The notes below the pieces were generated by a model. It was not told the DNA's origin. It saw only the letters and a list, made by a program, of their open reading frames with translations, and did not search any database. Of a stretch of DNA of 64,000 nt, positions 51,788 to 60,627 are shown piece by piece. Each line of letters opens with the position of its first letter. Position 1 is the first letter of the stretch. The position numbers were made by a program, and so were the translations under genes. The DNA comes from Candidatus Pandoraea novymonadis (lineage in GTDB: Bacteria; Pseudomonadota; Gammaproteobacteria; Burkholderiales; Burkholderiaceae): positions 1 to 64,000 of the forward strand of contig NZ_MUHY01000002.1 in the NCBI RefSeq assembly GCF_003004665.1. The letters are read 5' to 3'.

Positions 51788-52731
51788 TTCTTGTCTCCAT
51801 ACACGTGTTTCGGTTCTACTGAACGCACCGAAACATCGCCGCTAACGACGATGCGATGCCCTTCTTGGGTTGAAATTCGTAACCGTCCTTGGGAGTCGAT
51901 GCCGAGTGCAATGCCTTGTAGGAGATTTTGACCTCTCTCGATTAAAAATATTGGTGCGTTAGCGAACACATGCATATTTTCCCAGTCCTTTTGGAATGGC
52001 AAAAAACCATTGATAGCAAATCGCGTTAGCATGGTTTCGAGCCGATTGAGCACTGCGGCGAGCACGATGGTCATGTCAGGTTCAATCAGTATTTCTTCGA
52101 GCGCTGCCGGTATTGCTGTGGCAGACGTCATTGTTTTCTCTGCTCTCGCAAGATCAATAATCTGCTCAGTCACTACCTCATCAGCTCGGCGCAAATTAAT
52201 TCCAATACCAATGACAACACTAATGTGAGTTGCTGCCGATGGAACCGTTTCAATGAGGATCCCACCTAGTTTCCGGCCTGACAAAAGGACGTCGTTTGGC
52301 CACTTCAACCCTAAAGCTTGTGGATATGTCAACGGTAAATCACTTAATGCATGGACAACAGCTACGCCAGTCGCTAATGAAAGTCCTGCTAGTTGGGCTG
52401 AACTTCTTGGCATATGATAGGCAAGAGAAAACATGAGGCTATCGCCACGCATACCTAACCAAGTTCTTCCACGCTGCCCTCGGCCCGCAGTTTGTGTATA
52501 AGCCAGGCGAACGATCGGTGGCATCAGCGTTGATCCATTTTTACGCAAATGTAAAAGCAAGTCGGTATTGGATGAACCCGTTGCTTCGACAATTGTAATT
52601 TGCCAAGTACGAACATTCTTTGAAAGCCTCTTGGCAAGTTGGGTCGTATCGACACATCGAGGGTTGAGCATACTAGATTCGTAATCGGTTGCACCGATGA
52701 AAGTCGAAGTGGTAGTCATACTGATTGTCAT
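51784..52731 (-). CDS. birA: Biotin--[acetyl-CoA carboxylase] ligase
   Basis: BirA attaches biotin to the carboxyl carrier protein AccB. It is 315 aa. The catalytic domain shows VEATGSSNTDLLLHLR, the biotinyl-AMP loop AGRGQRGRTWLGM and KWPNDVLLSGRKLGGILIE. No N-terminal helix-turn-helix is seen, so it is the monofunctional type and should not act as a biotin repressor. It feeds on biotin made through BioB and is coupled to coaX. Confidence 0.92.
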   Translation of the reverse strand: MTISMTTTSTFIGATDYESSMLNPRCVDTTQLAKRLSKNVRTWQITIVEATGSSNTDLLLHLRKNGSTLMPPIVRLAYTQTAGRGQRGRTWLGMRGDSLMFSLAYHMPRSSAQLAGLSLATGVAVVHALSDLPLTYPQALGLKWPNDVLLSGRKLGGILIETVPSAATHISVVIGIGINLRRADEVVTEQIIDLARAEKTMTSATAIPAALEEILIEPDMTIVLAAVLNRLETMLTRFAINGFLPFQKDWENMHVFANAPIFLIERGQNLLQGIALGIDSQGRLRISTQEGHRIVVSGDVSVRSVEPKHVYGDKK

Positions 52732-53313
52732 ATGCGTATTGTAACGAGCTAAATTTGATCTTGAATGGCCAAAATTTATCTTTCGGAGATTTATTGGGAG
52801 TCATCAACTTGAAATAGGTGGAAATGCAACATGTCGTGCAATGATTAAAAACTCAGAGTTATTTTTTAATAGTACTTACACTTTTTTTAATATTGAATTT
52901 GAATTATTAAAAATTTTTATAAGGTAGTGATTCTCTATACGGTTCTCAATTCTCATTGATGAAATCAAAAAAATTTCAAAGTCAGCGGTAGTAAAAATCC
53001 GATTTTCTACTCATGAAAACTTTCAATTTATAACATCGAGCGTTGGGTATAGTATTCACGTGCGTCACGATATCAATGTTGTGGCTTTTGATATTAAATT
53101 ATCACGGTGAATAGGTAAGGTAGGTAGCGATCACCCTATTGATAATGGAGCCTCCTGAGGCTATTTTCTCATGACACTTAATAAATCTATGTTTTCAAAT
53201 TTGGGAGCATCGCTAATTCATCTGCAGTATGATTTACCAATATAATCAGAATTCTGGGGATGCTCTACTTGTCTTTAATGTGAGTTAAAATCAAGTGATT
53301 TTTTTGTATTACG
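52732..53313. other. Intergenic gap between birA and the ferredoxin pseudogene
   Basis: I see no gene in these 582 AT-rich bases. A small hairpin with a short T-run (AGCCTC/GAGGCT, 53149-53167) resembles a weak plus-strand terminator. Confidence 0.55.
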
Positions 53314-53639
53314 ATGAGCACTTCTCCATTTTATTTTCATCACCTATTTTTTTGTTTGAATCAGCGAGAGCCTGAAGCCGCACGTCCTTCATGTGCAAGC
53401 TATTGTTCGAATAGCGATGCAAGTATATGCGAAGCAGTACGTGAAGCAAGTCGGTCTGACTGGCTCTGGTCAAGTACGTATTAACCCACTCTAATTGTCT
53501 TGGTCGCTGTGAGCTAGGACCTGTTGTTGTTTATCCTCAAGGTATTTGGTACACCTATGTTGATGAAAGTGACATCCAGGAAATTGTTGATTGCCATCTA
53601 AAGAATGGCAAGGTGGTCAACCGTTTGAAGATTAACTAA
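53314..53639 (+). pseudogene. Frameshifted (2Fe-2S) thioredoxin-like ferredoxin
   Basis: The sequence encodes nearly a whole thioredoxin-like [2Fe-2S] ferredoxin of about 108 aa, but in three frames. Frame one from the ATG at 53314 reads HHLFFCLNQREPEAARPSC. A second frame reads MQVYAKQYVKQVGLTGSGQV. A third reads HSNCLGRCELGPVVVYPQG and continues to a TAA at 53639. The cluster cysteines are still recognisable. Two single-base-scale shifts break it, so it is a young pseudogene unless rescued. In Burkholderia this gene directly precedes the alpha/beta hydrolase, which here starts 6 bp later. Confidence 0.9.
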
Positions 53640-53645
53640 CAGAAT

Positions 53646-54287
53646 ATGAACGCACAAATTGAGCGTTTTACGATTGATGGCCCCATCGGCCATATTGAGG
53701 TTGCTGTTAACAGGCCTGCGGGAGTTCCAATTGGCATCAGTCTAGTAGCTCACCCTCATCCCCTTTTTGGTGGAACACTCGATAATAAAGTGACAAAAAC
53801 CCTTGCTTCCGCCATGACCCAATTGGGCTACATAGCAATTCGCTCAAACTTTCGAGGTGTTGGAAAAACCGAGGGGGTACATGATGCAGGTATTGGTGAG
53901 CAAGATGACCTCATGCATGTCATTGCTTGGATACGTGAGCAGACAGGCTTAGAAAAATTACCATTGGTATTAGCTGGTTTTTCGTTTGGAACTTTTGTAT
54001 TAAGTCACGTCGCTAAAGCACTTTCCGATGTAGGTACACCAGCTCGCCGATTGGTCTTTGTCGGTACAGCTGCTAGCCATTGGAACGTTGCACCAGTACC
54101 ACCCGATACGGTTATAATTCATGGTGAGAAGGACGAGATAGTACCGATGCAATTAGTATTAGATTGGGCTCGTATCCAGATGCTGCCCGTTATTGTGATT
54201 CCGAACAGTGGGCATTTCTTCCATGGCATGCTGCCTTTATTACGTCAAATAGTCGTTGATCGCTTGGCTTTATTAAATACAAATTAA
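53646..54287 (+). CDS. Alpha/beta hydrolase (COG2945-type)
   Basis: This is a 213-aa single-domain hydrolase. The nucleophile elbow is LAGFSFGTFV (Ser near residue 114), the Asp region is IHGEKDEIVPMQ and the catalytic His is in IPNSGHFFHGML. The N-terminal LVAHPHPLFGGTLDNKV and SNFRGVGKTEG are typical of this small family, whose substrate is unknown. It lies just after the broken ferredoxin gene, with which it would have been co-transcribed. Confidence 0.85.
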   Translation: MNAQIERFTIDGPIGHIEVAVNRPAGVPIGISLVAHPHPLFGGTLDNKVTKTLASAMTQLGYIAIRSNFRGVGKTEGVHDAGIGEQDDLMHVIAWIREQTGLEKLPLVLAGFSFGTFVLSHVAKALSDVGTPARRLVFVGTAASHWNVAPVPPDTVIIHGEKDEIVPMQLVLDWARIQMLPVIVIPNSGHFFHGMLPLLRQIVVDRLALLNTN

Positions 54288-54496
54288 TCCTATATGGTGG
54301 TATGCACTTTTTAACTATATCGCTTTAGTAGTTTAAACGAAACGTTTAGATGTTTTCGCGACTATAATTGGCTTTCACCTCTGCTAAGATTTTTTTAGCG
54401 CGAGTTGCCACATTTTGATGTTTCCCATACATTATGGGTTTATAACGTTACCTACAATCACGTCTTCTAAATGCTTCAACGCTTACGAATTTTTCG

Positions 54497-55687
54497 ATGA
54501 AACTTTCCTTCTCTTTGCATCGTTCTATTGGTACTGCAGTTTTTTTATTTGCAGCTTTCTTTTCTCTTTTTCCATTATCTACACGCTCAGAGATATTGCC
54601 ACCACCAATAATGGCGAAGGCTTGGGCTATTGTTGATGTAACCAGTGGTCAAGTTCTAGCCGCAGAAAATTTTGACTTACGTGTTGAGCCCGCCTCGCTG
54701 ACTAAGATCATGACGACGTACCTCGTATTTGAGGCACTCAAAGATAAACGTATTTCAATGGAGCAGCTTGTGCTGCCAAGCGAGTCGGTGCGTAAAGTAG
54801 GTCGGGATGAATCGCGAACCTTCATTGAAGTTGGTAAGCCTGTGAGAGTAGATGACCTCGTCTACGGAATGGTCATCCAGTCGGGTAACGATGCCTCAGT
54901 TGCTTTAGCAGAACTGGTGGGTGGTTCTCAAGCGAATTTTGTGGAGCTAATGAACCGCTGTGCAAAAAGATTAGGTTTAAAAAACACTAATTACACAAAT
55001 GTTGATGGTCTAACAGATCCGCGGCACTACACTAGCGTATCTGATCTGTCGGTACTGGCGACCCATATCATTAAAGATTTTCCCGAGTACTATTCCATTC
55101 ATGCGTTGAAGAGTTTCACCTATAATAATATTTGGCAGCCAAACCGGAATCGTTTACTCACACTCGATCCAACAGTTGATGGTCTCAAGACAGGCCATAC
55201 AAAAGAGGCGGGATATTGCCTCGTATCCTCAGCCTCGCGTCCATTGTTGAATGAATCTGGACTAACTCGTCGCATATTGTCGATAGTAGTTGGAGAACCA
55301 ACTGAGCATGCGCGTGTACAAGATAGCCTGTTAGCAATCAATTACGCTTACCAAAATTTTGATACACGGCGCATCTACAGAGCCAATCAGGTGGTGGCAA
55401 TGCCAAAACTTTGGAAAGGCAAGGTTGGTAAGTTGCAAGTAGGTACCAAGCATGATCAGTTTATTACAGTTCCAAAGGGCACAGCAGATAAAATAAAATC
55501 CGAGCTGGAGTTTCATGGCCCGTTAATCGCTCCATTAACTGATGGCGCTATCGTCGGCACCATTAAAGTGTTTACTAATGGTAAAAAATTAACAGAATTT
55601 CCTGTTGTTGCACTAACTGGAGTCGTTCAAGCAGGTATCCTCGGTCGAACTTGGGATTCTTTACGCTTGATGTTTATCAAAAAATAA
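54497..55687 (+). CDS. dacC: D-alanyl-D-alanine carboxypeptidase (penicillin-binding protein 5/6 family)
   Basis: This periplasmic enzyme trims the terminal D-Ala from peptidoglycan pentapeptides. It is 396 aa. A signal peptide covers about residues 1-32. The three active-site motifs are complete: SLTK in EPASLTKIMTTY (near 66), SGN in IQSGNDASVALAE (near 128) and KTG in DGLKTGHTKEAGY (near 228). A C-terminal PBP5 domain (about 290-380) ends in an amphipathic tail for membrane attachment. The D-amino-acid aminotransferase gene that usually follows in Burkholderia is missing. Whether dacA or dacC is the better symbol is open. Confidence 0.92.
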   Translation: MKLSFSLHRSIGTAVFLFAAFFSLFPLSTRSEILPPPIMAKAWAIVDVTSGQVLAAENFDLRVEPASLTKIMTTYLVFEALKDKRISMEQLVLPSESVRKVGRDESRTFIEVGKPVRVDDLVYGMVIQSGNDASVALAELVGGSQANFVELMNRCAKRLGLKNTNYTNVDGLTDPRHYTSVSDLSVLATHIIKDFPEYYSIHALKSFTYNNIWQPNRNRLLTLDPTVDGLKTGHTKEAGYCLVSSASRPLLNESGLTRRILSIVVGEPTEHARVQDSLLAINYAYQNFDTRRIYRANQVVAMPKLWKGKVGKLQVGTKHDQFITVPKGTADKIKSELEFHGPLIAPLTDGAIVGTIKVFTNGKKLTEFPVVALTGVVQAGILGRTWDSLRLMFIKK

Positions 55688-55917
55688 TTTAACAGTCTTA
55701 TTTAGATTTCTTCTCAATGTTCATGCTTTCTAAGATATAGAAAAGAGTAAATATTCTTTTTGCTGCGCAATGATCTAATTCTTTAAATGATTTTTATTTT
55801 CAGATGACGTACTTGGCGAAAAGAATGTAATAAGGTTGAGGCATAACCTATGGATTATGGATAGATATATTAAATAATGATCACAGCAGGAAAATCATAA
55901 ATATAGTCTTTTTTATT

Positions 55918-56235
55918 TTGGACAGCGCTGGGTATGAATGCGGTCAAGGAGGTCGTATCAAAAGCGTCGATCAGAAGTCAAAGCCGTTGCTGGAATTTCC
56001 GGCCGATTTTCCTATAAAGATCATGGGCAGAATGCATGCTGATTTTGCCAAGACGATAATTGGATTACTAGAAGCATTTAATGCGGAGTTTGATCCGAAA
56101 TGTGTGGAAATGCGCTCATCTCGAGCGGGTAACTATATTGGCTTGACAGTTACTATACGTGCCTTTAGCCAATCTCACCTGGATGACATATATTCGTGTC
56201 TATCGAGACATCCAATGGTGCTTGTGGTGTTATGA
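55918..56235 (+). CDS. ybeD: YbeD-like DUF493 protein
   Basis: This is a small ferredoxin-fold protein encoded before lipB in many proteobacteria; a role near lipoate metabolism has been proposed but is not firm. The conserved part runs LLEFPADFPIKIMGRMHADF to LTVTIRAFSQSHLDDIYSCL and ends HPMVLVVL. The start is a problem: there is no in-frame ATG, and the TTG at 55918 has no ribosome site. A perfect AAGGAGGT (55946-55953) sits 3 nt before an ATC codon (55957), suggesting an ATG-to-ATC change or a non-standard start. The coordinates use the TTG. Confidence 0.7.
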   Translation: MDSAGYECGQGGRIKSVDQKSKPLLEFPADFPIKIMGRMHADFAKTIIGLLEAFNAEFDPKCVEMRSSRAGNYIGLTVTIRAFSQSHLDDIYSCLSRHPMVLVVL

Positions 56236-56593
56236 AGAGCCAAAAATATTAAGAAACATGGTATTCATATACTTGTGGTTCTATAGTTATTTTGATGGTT
56301 TTCTTGAGAGAAAAAACGAGGTGCTTTTCGATACTACGTGGAATAGTTAATCCTCTTTATGAGGAAACAATAATATCTCTCGAGTGTTGATAAAAAATCC
56401 TTTAGTTATGATAGTAAACACTTCAATTCTAGACGCACTGTATCCAAATCGCTACTTTCAGTGAATCAATCTTTATCGATAAGAAAACGTACGAGGAGGA
56501 ACAGTATAAAAAACTGCGAACTAGAAAATATAGCTGATAAAACCATATTCTCTGTAGAATGGTGCCGCTCTAGGTGAACTGATATAGATAGCT
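56236..56593. other. Intergenic gap between ybeD and lipB
   Basis: This 358-bp AT-rich stretch holds no gene that I recognise. Confidence 0.6.
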
Positions 56594-57292
56594 ATGAACA
56601 TACCTATTGAAATCTACTGGCGTGGTATCGAGGACTACACTACAACGTTTAAGGCAATGCGCATCATGACTGATATGCGCAGCTCCAACACGTCGGATCA
56701 ACTATGGATTGTGGAGCATCCACCGGTCTATACACTTGGATTAGCTGGAGACTCTACACATTTACTGGTAAACAATAGTGGCATCCCATTAGTTAAAGTT
56801 GACAGAGGTGGTCAAATTACCTATCACGGTCCTGGTCAAGTAGTTATTTATTGTCTACTCGACCTACGTCGCCGAAAGCTGGGAGTACGTGAAATGATCA
56901 CGTTGATCGAGCAAGCCTCTATTGATACCCTGGCAGCGTATAATCTTGAAGTTGAGCGTCGTTCTGGTGCTCCAGGTATCTATGTAAGCCAGAGGGCGGT
57001 TTCTGCAGCGTCTCACGCAGGTGCAAAAATTGCTGCTCTCGGTTTAAAAATACGGGGTGGTTGTAGCTATCATGGAGTAAGCATGAACGTTGCTATGGAT
57101 TTACGACCGTTTGATTGGATTAATCCATGCGGCTATTCTGGCCTAAAAACTGTAGATATGGCAACTCTTGGGGTTTTCGTTCTCTGGGACGAAGTTGCTG
57201 AACGGCTATCGCAACAACTCAGATATCATCTCGAACAGCAATGTGTGTGGAAAAACGATAGCCCCTACCTCCTAACTGGAAAGCCTTCATGA
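56594..57292 (+). CDS. lipB: Octanoyl-ACP:protein octanoyltransferase LipB
   Basis: LipB transfers octanoate from acyl carrier protein to lipoyl domains, the first step of de novo lipoylation. It is 232 aa. The signature [18 protein letters not shown] is complete; the catalytic Lys lies in [13 protein letters not shown] and the catalytic Cys in [17 protein letters not shown]. It overlaps lipA by 4 bp, so both lipoylation steps are translated together. Confidence 0.95.
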   Translation: MNIPIEIYWRGIEDYTTTFKAMRIMTDMRSSNTSDQLWIVEHPPVYTLGLAGDSTHLLVNNSGIPLVKVDRGGQITYHGPGQVVIYCLLDLRRRKLGVREMITLIEQASIDTLAAYNLEVERRSGAPGIYVSQRAVSAASHAGAKIAALGLKIRGGCSYHGVSMNVAMDLRPFDWINPCGYSGLKTVDMATLGVFVLWDEVAERLSQQLRYHLEQQCVWKNDSPYLLTGKPS

Positions 57293-58299
57293 CCACAACT
57301 ATTATCCCCGAACCCGGTTCCGAAAAAACAAATGTTCTCGATGGTAAATATGATCCAACTGTGAAGCAAAAATCACAAGCGAAGACAGCGCGTATCCCCA
57401 TTAAGGTGATTCCCATCGAGCGACTCAAAAAGCCAGAATGGATTCGTGTCAAGATGGCAACTCATAATAATTTAAGATTCCAAGAGATCAAACAACTCCT
57501 TCGAGTGCATAACTTACACACGGTTTGTGAGGAAGCTAGCTGCCCAAACATTGGTGAATGCTTTGGTAAGGGTACTGCGACGTTTATGATTATGGGCGAT
57601 AAATGTACACGCCGTTGTCCGTTTTGTGATGTCGGACATGGTCGTCCTGATCCACTTGATATCGATGAGCCTCTTAATCTAGCTAAGGCTATCGCAGCAA
57701 TGCGTCTTAAATATGTTGTGATTACGAGTGTAGACCGTGACGATTTAAGGGATGGAGGAGCACAGCATTTCGTCAATTGTATACAGCATGTGAGAAAATT
57801 ATCACCAAACACACGGATCGAAATATTGACACCAGATTTCCGTGCACGTCTTAATTTTGCCTTGGATATCTTAAATGCTGCGCCACCAGATGTTATGAAT
57901 CATAATTTAGAAACGGTGCCTCGTCTTTATAGGGAAGCAAGACCTGGTTCAGATTATCATCATTCACTAAATTTACTTAAGGAGTTTAAGTCTAAGCATC
58001 CGAAAATTTCGACAAAATCCGGGTTAATGGTTGGTTTAGGTGAGACCAATGAAGAAATTCTTGAGGTAATGCTTGACCTTAGAAATCATAACGTCAATAT
58101 GTTAACAATTGGACAATATTTGCAACCATCAGAATATCATTTAGCAGTCCGCCGTTATGTTACACCGGAGACTTTCAATATGTTCGAAGCAGAAGCCTAT
58201 AAGATGGGTTTTACGCATGCGGCAGTGGGTGCTATGGTACGTTCGAGCTATCACGCTGACGTTCAAGCAGATAAAGCTGGTATCGCTCACGTAAGCTGA
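57289..58299 (+). CDS. lipA: Lipoyl synthase LipA
   Basis: LipA is a radical-SAM enzyme that inserts two sulfurs into protein-bound octanoate. It is 336 aa. Both iron-sulfur clusters are visible: the auxiliary CX4CX5C set in [12 protein letters not shown] (near residues 80-91) and the radical-SAM CX3CX2C set in [13 protein letters not shown] (near 106-118). The C-terminal [10 protein letters not shown] carries the conserved RSSY serine ligand. It is followed by a strong terminator about 300 bp downstream. Confidence 0.96.
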   Translation: MTTTIIPEPGSEKTNVLDGKYDPTVKQKSQAKTARIPIKVIPIERLKKPEWIRVKMATHNNLRFQEIKQLLRVHNLHTVCEEASCPNIGECFGKGTATFMIMGDKCTRRCPFCDVGHGRPDPLDIDEPLNLAKAIAAMRLKYVVITSVDRDDLRDGGAQHFVNCIQHVRKLSPNTRIEILTPDFRARLNFALDILNAAPPDVMNHNLETVPRLYREARPGSDYHHSLNLLKEFKSKHPKISTKSGLMVGLGETNEEILEVMLDLRNHNVNMLTIGQYLQPSEYHLAVRRYVTPETFNMFEAEAYKMGFTHAAVGAMVRSSYHADVQADKAGIAHVS

Positions 58300-58595
58300 G
58301 TAGCATAATGATCACCTGACCGAGCCTTTATAGAAAAAAAATCTAACAACATCGATCGGGGTGAGCATCTTTTATCCTTTTATCTCACACCATATTCTTA
58401 GACAAGAAAGCTAATGTGTTTGTAATAAATACGAGGTGTGCAATAAATTTTACTTTCATTTACGTTCTTTTTTCACTTTTCAACGAGCACATGATTTTAA
58501 GGCATCTTACGAGCGTTCGTTATGCATCTTAGGATAGAGTTATTAGGGAATCTTTTCTAATAAAGCACCCAGAGTCTGTCATCAAAAAAGCGTTT

Positions 58596-58630
58596 AAAAT
58601 TAGCAATCTATAGCAGATTGCTAATTTTTT
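58596..58630 (+). terminator. Rho-independent terminator downstream of lipA
   Basis: AAAATTAGCAATCT (58596-58609) pairs perfectly with 58615-58628 around ATAGC; the 3' arm runs into six T. The space 58300-58595 before it holds no gene that I recognise. Confidence 0.75.
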
Positions 58631-58852
58631 ATTAGCCTCCATCGTACAGGGCAGTGATTCAAAATTCTAAAAAAGATCACGTTACCAACTTTTGCTCTTA
58701 TTTATTACCCTGAGCACATCAAGGACTCATTCTAACAAAATTCATTGAGTACTTTCGCAAAAAAGTACGTTAGACCAAATTAGTCAATCCAAACCGCATT
58801 ACTGCTAATTTAGCTAACGAAATTAAAAATGTAGAAAGGGTACATTTTTTCT

Positions 58853-58861
58853 TGTGGATAA
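58853..58861 (-). promoter_or_regulatory. Perfect DnaA box (repeat copy 2, left)
   Basis: This is the exact consensus TTATCCACA on the minus strand, the counterpart of 41575-41583. Confidence 0.7.
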
Positions 58862-59009
58862 GCCTATAAATTTCATATGAATTGAATTTGGATAAGTTAA
58901 TTTTGATTGCCTTTATTTCAAAAATTATTCAAACTTATACATCCAACATACCACCTTTTCCTATCGAATTTTTTTCTATATAACCCTTATTGTATATAGT
59001 CTTAGAGAG

Positions 59010-59018
59010 TTATCCACA
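59010..59018 (+). promoter_or_regulatory. Perfect DnaA box (repeat copy 2, right)
   Basis: This is the exact consensus TTATCCACA on the plus strand, the counterpart of 41732-41740. Confidence 0.7.
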
Positions 59019-59272
59019 GAAAAGAAATATCTTTATTATCTATTACTATATATAAATACTACTTATAGTAATAACTAATAAAAATTAGTTATATATGAAG
59101 GTAGTTACGAAAATACCAACATGGTAGGAGAGTAGATTATATTTCTACGCAAGAAAAAGACATCTTTACTATTTTTAATAGGCTATGTATGCGCCTTATT
59201 GCCATTATCTTAAATATATTGAGTATGGTATAAGGTTGTCCATACGAGCCGATCTAAGATATGCTTTAACTC

Positions 59273-59510
59273 ATGTCCTTTGCAGAGTAATTGCCGATGT
59301 GGATATAGGAAAACACCGGTTGACACTTATTATTTTGTGGAATTGGGGATAGTCTTGCGGCGAGACGTAATCCGTATTAAAGATATAGTAGATGCTCCCA
59401 ACGCTCTCTTGGCATGTGGGCCATCATATTTTTATCCCAGCTATTTTTTTACAATGGAGATTAATCTGAATAGGATTGATCTCGCGAGGAAGTCCTCATT
59501 ATCCATTTAA
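59273..59510 (+). pseudogene. yifB: Remnant of yifB/comM N-terminus (Mg-chelatase-like AAA ATPase)
   Basis: The plus strand carries a 230-nt piece whose translation follows the YifB/ComM N-terminus in order. MSFAE at 59273 (family MSLAV) is followed by stops; then, in a shifted frame, RDVIRIKDIVDA (family TEVKESKDRVRA), ALLACG (ALQNCG) and EINLNRIDLARKSS (RITVNLAPADLPKES). The whole ATPase domain is gone and the fragment runs into the end of ubiK. YifB-type genes lie near ubiK in Burkholderia. ComM is a helicase aiding natural transformation. Similarity is weak at each piece but ordered; the comparison is from memory. Confidence 0.5.
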
Positions 59511-59752
59511 TCCTGTTCGTGTTTTTTTTCTTCAAGTTGGAGCACACGTTTTTCTAGCAATTCAAGTTTTTCACGTGTTCGCGCTAATACCTTTGCTTGT
59601 ACGTCGAACTCTTCTCGAGTTACTAGCTCTAGACGAGCAAAACCTTGGTTTAAGAGGATTTTGATGTTGTGTTCAATGTCCTTGGCTGGCGATTGCCTGA
59701 GCAATTCACTGACTTTGTTTTGCATTTCTTGCAGGATTTTGTTCGGTTTCAT
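59507..59752 (-). CDS. ubiK: Ubiquinone biosynthesis accessory factor UbiK
   Basis: UbiK (BMFP domain) is a small coiled-coil protein that assists the ubiquinone-biosynthesis complex under aerobic conditions. It is 81 aa. The N-terminal amphipathic part is MKPNKILQEMQNKVSELL, and the C-terminal half (about residues 50-78: REEFDVQAKVLARTREKLEL) is a coiled coil rich in Lys and Glu. It stands alone on the minus strand. Its partner pathway is represented by ubiH at 22.6 kb. Confidence 0.88.
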   Translation of the reverse strand: MKPNKILQEMQNKVSELLRQSPAKDIEHNIKILLNQGFARLELVTREEFDVQAKVLARTREKLELLEKRVLQLEEKKHEQD

Positions 59753-60031
59753 CGGTTTTTCCTTCTATCAAGAAAATGCCTAGTTGTCCCAATGGGTTTC
59801 ATCTGAATGGGAGTCTAGCGAGATGTGAAGGAAGGGAAGTCAGGGTAACTAAAAATACCGTTAAGACACTAAAGATAGTGTTTTCCCATTCCTGCTATCG
59901 TATAGGCTAACCATCAAGTGCTTTGTATATTGCCGTTGGGTTATGGACTGTGGTTAAACACAGTAGACAGTATTACTTTATCACGAAAGGCCTGTGCGAT
60001 AGAGATAGATTTTCAGAGGAAATTTGTATAT

Positions 60032-60181
60032 ATGATATATCCTCGAAAAATTAAATTTTTAGAAGATAAGTTAGAGTTGTTGGACATGAGTCTAATGATA
60101 GAGCCAGATGGGTTATTGCAGAAAATTCTCAGCACACGTTTACAAGAGATAGCCGATTATTCGTATCATACCTTTTTGTGA
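60032..60181 (+). pseudogene. glnK: Possible decayed glnK (PII signalling protein)
   Basis: A frame reading MIYPRKIKFLEDKLELLDM and then IEPDG and IADYSYHTFL can be laid along the first 56 residues of GlnK (IIKPFKLDEVREALSEIG, TEVKG, GAEYVVDFL) with one short deletion. Identity is low and the uridylylation loop is missing, so this is a suggestion based mainly on position between ubiK and gshA. GlnK would sense nitrogen status and control AmtB. Confidence 0.3.
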
Positions 60182-60309
60182 TTTTTATCAGGAGCGATGC
60201 ATATTTACAACTTTGCTTGTTCGAACACAGCTACAAAAATCATTTCATCATAGCCTGACTTTAATCTTAATTAAAAGGAATTATCAATATGCCGGTATGC
60301 TGTTTATGT

Positions 60310-60365
60310 ACCGAGAAAATAGTGAGTATGAGTGGCTAGACACTGAGGCATGGTGAGTTTGATCA
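60310..60365 (+). pseudogene. amtB: Possible amtB C-terminal scrap
   Basis: Near 60325-60360 two frames give EYEWLDTEA and then HGEF, similar to the AmtB tail EREGLDxxxHGE. AmtB (ammonium channel) directly precedes gshA in Burkholderia. The match is only about a dozen residues and split by a frameshift. Confidence 0.25.
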
Positions 60366-60627
60366 TCAAACTCACCTAATTCTGATAGAGTTAATCAAAA
60401 GATGTTGTTGTGGTTGCTTATCTTTGTTGATAAGAGGGAGGGGCTGTCAGTGCGTTTATATGTAAAAGGATATCCTCAGCCATTTTTGCATGAAATGGTT
60501 TTTTGAAAATGATCCGAGATCGTGATTTGGCGGGTATAGGCATGTTATTTCTGGATGTTTTTACTGAAACATAGGTAACCTGGGGGTATATCCCCTACAA
60601 TCAAGTTCATTTAGATATGAGAGATGC

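Larger units (their letters stand above)
58662..59058. repeat. 397-bp perfect direct repeat, copy 2 (with DnaA boxes)
   Basis: Identical by eye to 41384-41780. It starts 31 bp after the lipA terminator. Its DnaA boxes are at 58853-58861 (minus) and 59010-59018 (plus). Just beyond its right end is a 9-bp ATAACTAAT/ATTAGTTAT hairpin (59071-59092) not shared with copy 1. Recombination between the copies would delete or circularise 17.3 kb, from bioB to lipA. Confidence 0.95.
59753..60627. other. Gap upstream of gshA with possible glnK and amtB remnants
   Basis: This 875-bp gap stands where Burkholderia has torF, glnK and amtB before gshA. Two weak matches are noted as separate entries. A perfect 11-bp palindromic hairpin lies at 60352-60376 (GGTGAGTTTGA arm, loop TCA). 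No intact gene is seen. Confidence 0.45.
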
